64,000 bases of DNA from assembly GCF_000422325.1 (NCBI RefSeq), contig NZ_KE383818.1:186001-250000 (forward strand), read 5' to 3'. Shown in pieces: positions 62,908 to 64,000 of the stretch. This DNA is from Marinospirillum minutulum DSM 6287 (lineage in GTDB: Bacteria; Pseudomonadota; Gammaproteobacteria; Pseudomonadales; Halomonadaceae). A program made the translations under genes and the position numbers. Numbering within the stretch: the first letter of the stretch is position 1; every line of letters starts with the position of its first letter. The notes under the pieces are model-generated. The model did not search any database, was not told the origin of the DNA, and saw only the letters and a program-made list of their open reading frames with translations.

Positions 62908-64000
62908 TTAGATAATTCTAGAAAATGCTTTTCCTATGCTCTCTTGGTCTAAATAGGCATCAAATACCATACAGATGCTGCGTATAAGTAAACGACCAGC
63001 TGGTGTGACTTCTAGCTGATTACCTTCTATGTTTAGCAGACCATCGGCTTGGTGTTGTTTTAATAGGTTAAGCTCTTTAGCAAAATAGTTAGCAAAGTTT
63101 ATTTTATGCTGCTTTGCAAAAAAATCACCATCTAAACTAAAGTGGCAGATAAGTTGGTTGATTGCCGCACGACGAATCAGGTCGTCTTGGCTAAGCGTCA
63201 TGCCCTTAATCGTAGCAAAACGACCCTGACCAATTTTTGCTTCATAGCTTTCGGTATCATAATCATTCTGAGCGTAGGTTGGCCCTACCTGGCTAATTGA
63301 AGACGTACCCATAGCAATTAAGTCGCATTCTGAGTGGGTTGTATAGCCTTGGAAATTACGGTGCAGGCGACCTTCTTGTTGGGCTATGGCTAGGCTATCT
63401 TCAGGTTTGGCAAAATGATCCATGCCAATAAATACATAGCCAGCATCGACTAGACGAGTAATGGTTTGTTCAAGAATTTTTAGCTTGTCATCAGGGCTAG
63501 GTAGGTCATCGGCGTTAATACGACGCTGGGGTTTAAAGCGTTCAGGCAAATGAGCATAGTTAAAAACTGACAAGCGGTCAGGGTTAATTTCTATCACTTC
63601 TTCTAAGGTAGCAGCAAAGGTTTCGGGTGTTTGATGCGGCAGCCCATAAATTAGGTCTAAATTTAATGAGCGAAAGCCGAGTTCTCTGGCTTGAATAATT
63701 GCACCTTCAGTCATGTCTCTGGGCTGTACGCGGTTTACTGCTTCTTGCACCTTAGGGTTTAAATCTTGTAAGCCAAAACTAACACGGTTGAAGCCAATTT
63801 CTCTAAGCAGGGCTAGGGTATCTGGCTCTATTTCTCGTGGATCTATCTCAATTGAGTAATCACCTAGATCATCGTCACGCAAGTTAAAGCGTTTACGCGT
63901 TTCGCGCATTAACTCTCGCATTTGTTCATGAGATAAGAAAGTAGGTGTGCCTCCACCCCAATGCAATTGGTTGACTGGGCGGCTGGTATCTAGGTGTTTG
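62908..64000 (-). CDS. hemN: oxygen-independent coproporphyrinogen III oxidase, C-terminal part (cut by window edge)
   Basis: The frame is open to position 64000; about 364 C-terminal residues are visible. The radical-SAM GGTP motif (QLHWGGGTPTFL) is present, but the Cys cluster motif lies beyond the window. Typical HemN blocks follow: VSFGLQDLNPKVQEAVNRVQP, LDLIYGLPHQT, YAHLPERFKPQRRI and GHxF-like FIGMDHFAKPEDSL. It decarboxylates coproporphyrinogen III without oxygen for haem synthesis and is a classic FNR/Anr target. Confidence 0.93.
   Translation of the reverse strand, partial: KHLDTSRPVNQLHWGGGTPTFLSHEQMRELMRETRKRFNLRDDDLGDYSIEIDPREIEPDTLALLREIGFNRVSFGLQDLNPKVQEAVNRVQPRDMTEGAIIQARELGFRSLNLDLIYGLPHQTPETFAATLEEVIEINPDRLSVFNYAHLPERFKPQRRINADDLPSPDDKLKILEQTITRLVDAGYVFIGMDHFAKPEDSLAIAQQEGRLHRNFQGYTTHSECDLIAMGTSSISQVGPTYAQNDYDTESYEAKIGQGRFATIKGMTLSQDDLIRRAAINQLICHFSLDGDFFAKQHKINFANYFAKELNLLKQHQADGLLNIEGNQLEVTPAGRLLIRSICMVFDAYLDQESIGKAFSRII

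Overview
The window is a stretch of chromosome from a moderately AT-rich gammaproteobacterium, most likely of the Oceanospirillales type. The gene content supports this: glrK-qseG-glrR, a fused kinase/GNAT-type argA, efp with epmA and epmB, homodimeric aceE with aceF, ampD-ampE, acs next to a CrbS/CrbR-type two-component system, an FNR/Anr regulator next to hemN, and rsmJ, ttcA and sprT. The genus cannot be fixed from this sequence alone. No rRNA, tRNA, CRISPR array, integrase or IS transposase was recognised.

Layout. 1-1.7 kb is a decay zone: an alpha/beta hydrolase pseudogene with two in-frame stops, a small outer-membrane barrel gene and the tail of another barrel gene. 1.7-7.6 kb (minus) runs DUF47 protein, PiT phosphate permease, argA, glrK, qseG, glrR; the GlrR here has lost its sigma-54 AAA+ domain. 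7.7-10.4 kb holds a CYTH/CHAD triphosphatase and a porin with an FNR-like box upstream. 10.4-18.4 kb is an accessory island. It has two near-identical Rpn-family PD-(D/E)XK genes plus two decayed copies, two brnT-brnA pairs, a RelE/HigA-type pair, a HigB2/XRE pair plus a truncated second antitoxin, an orphan ParD, an antitoxin remnant and an AT-rich membrane protein. Nearly every one- or two-gene unit is bounded by the same two repeats: a palindromic one (A, core GTAGGTCGG..CCGAC with GGGCTAAAGCCC) and a B repeat (core ATCCGTGTAATCCGTGGC).

18.4-34.3 kb returns to core functions: a second porin (minus), a Rieske protein, a conserved protein, epmB divergent from efp-epmA, a YheU-like gene, avtA, a MATE exporter, oligopeptidase A, a gamma carbonic anhydrase, YjaG, a FliL-like protein, nadC, ampD and ampE. 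34.5-46.1 kb carries aceE-aceF (with a perfect 16-bp palindrome upstream), a chemoreceptor, adk, tsaB, rsmJ, a cardiolipin-synthase-like gene, a UPF0149 gene and sprT.

46.3-58.6 kb is an acetate module: acs, a LuxR-type regulator (CrbR-like), a 1319-residue symporter/sensor hybrid kinase (CrbS-like), a DUF4212 plus sodium:solute symporter pair, a cNMP/CBS/DUF294 protein split by an in-frame amber codon, and a DEDD exonuclease. Sensing, uptake and activation of acetate therefore sit together. 58.7-64 kb has a polysaccharide deacetylase, a DnaJ-related protein, ttcA, apt, fnr and hemN (cut by the right edge). FNR and the oxygen-independent HemN fit a facultative or microaerobic life.
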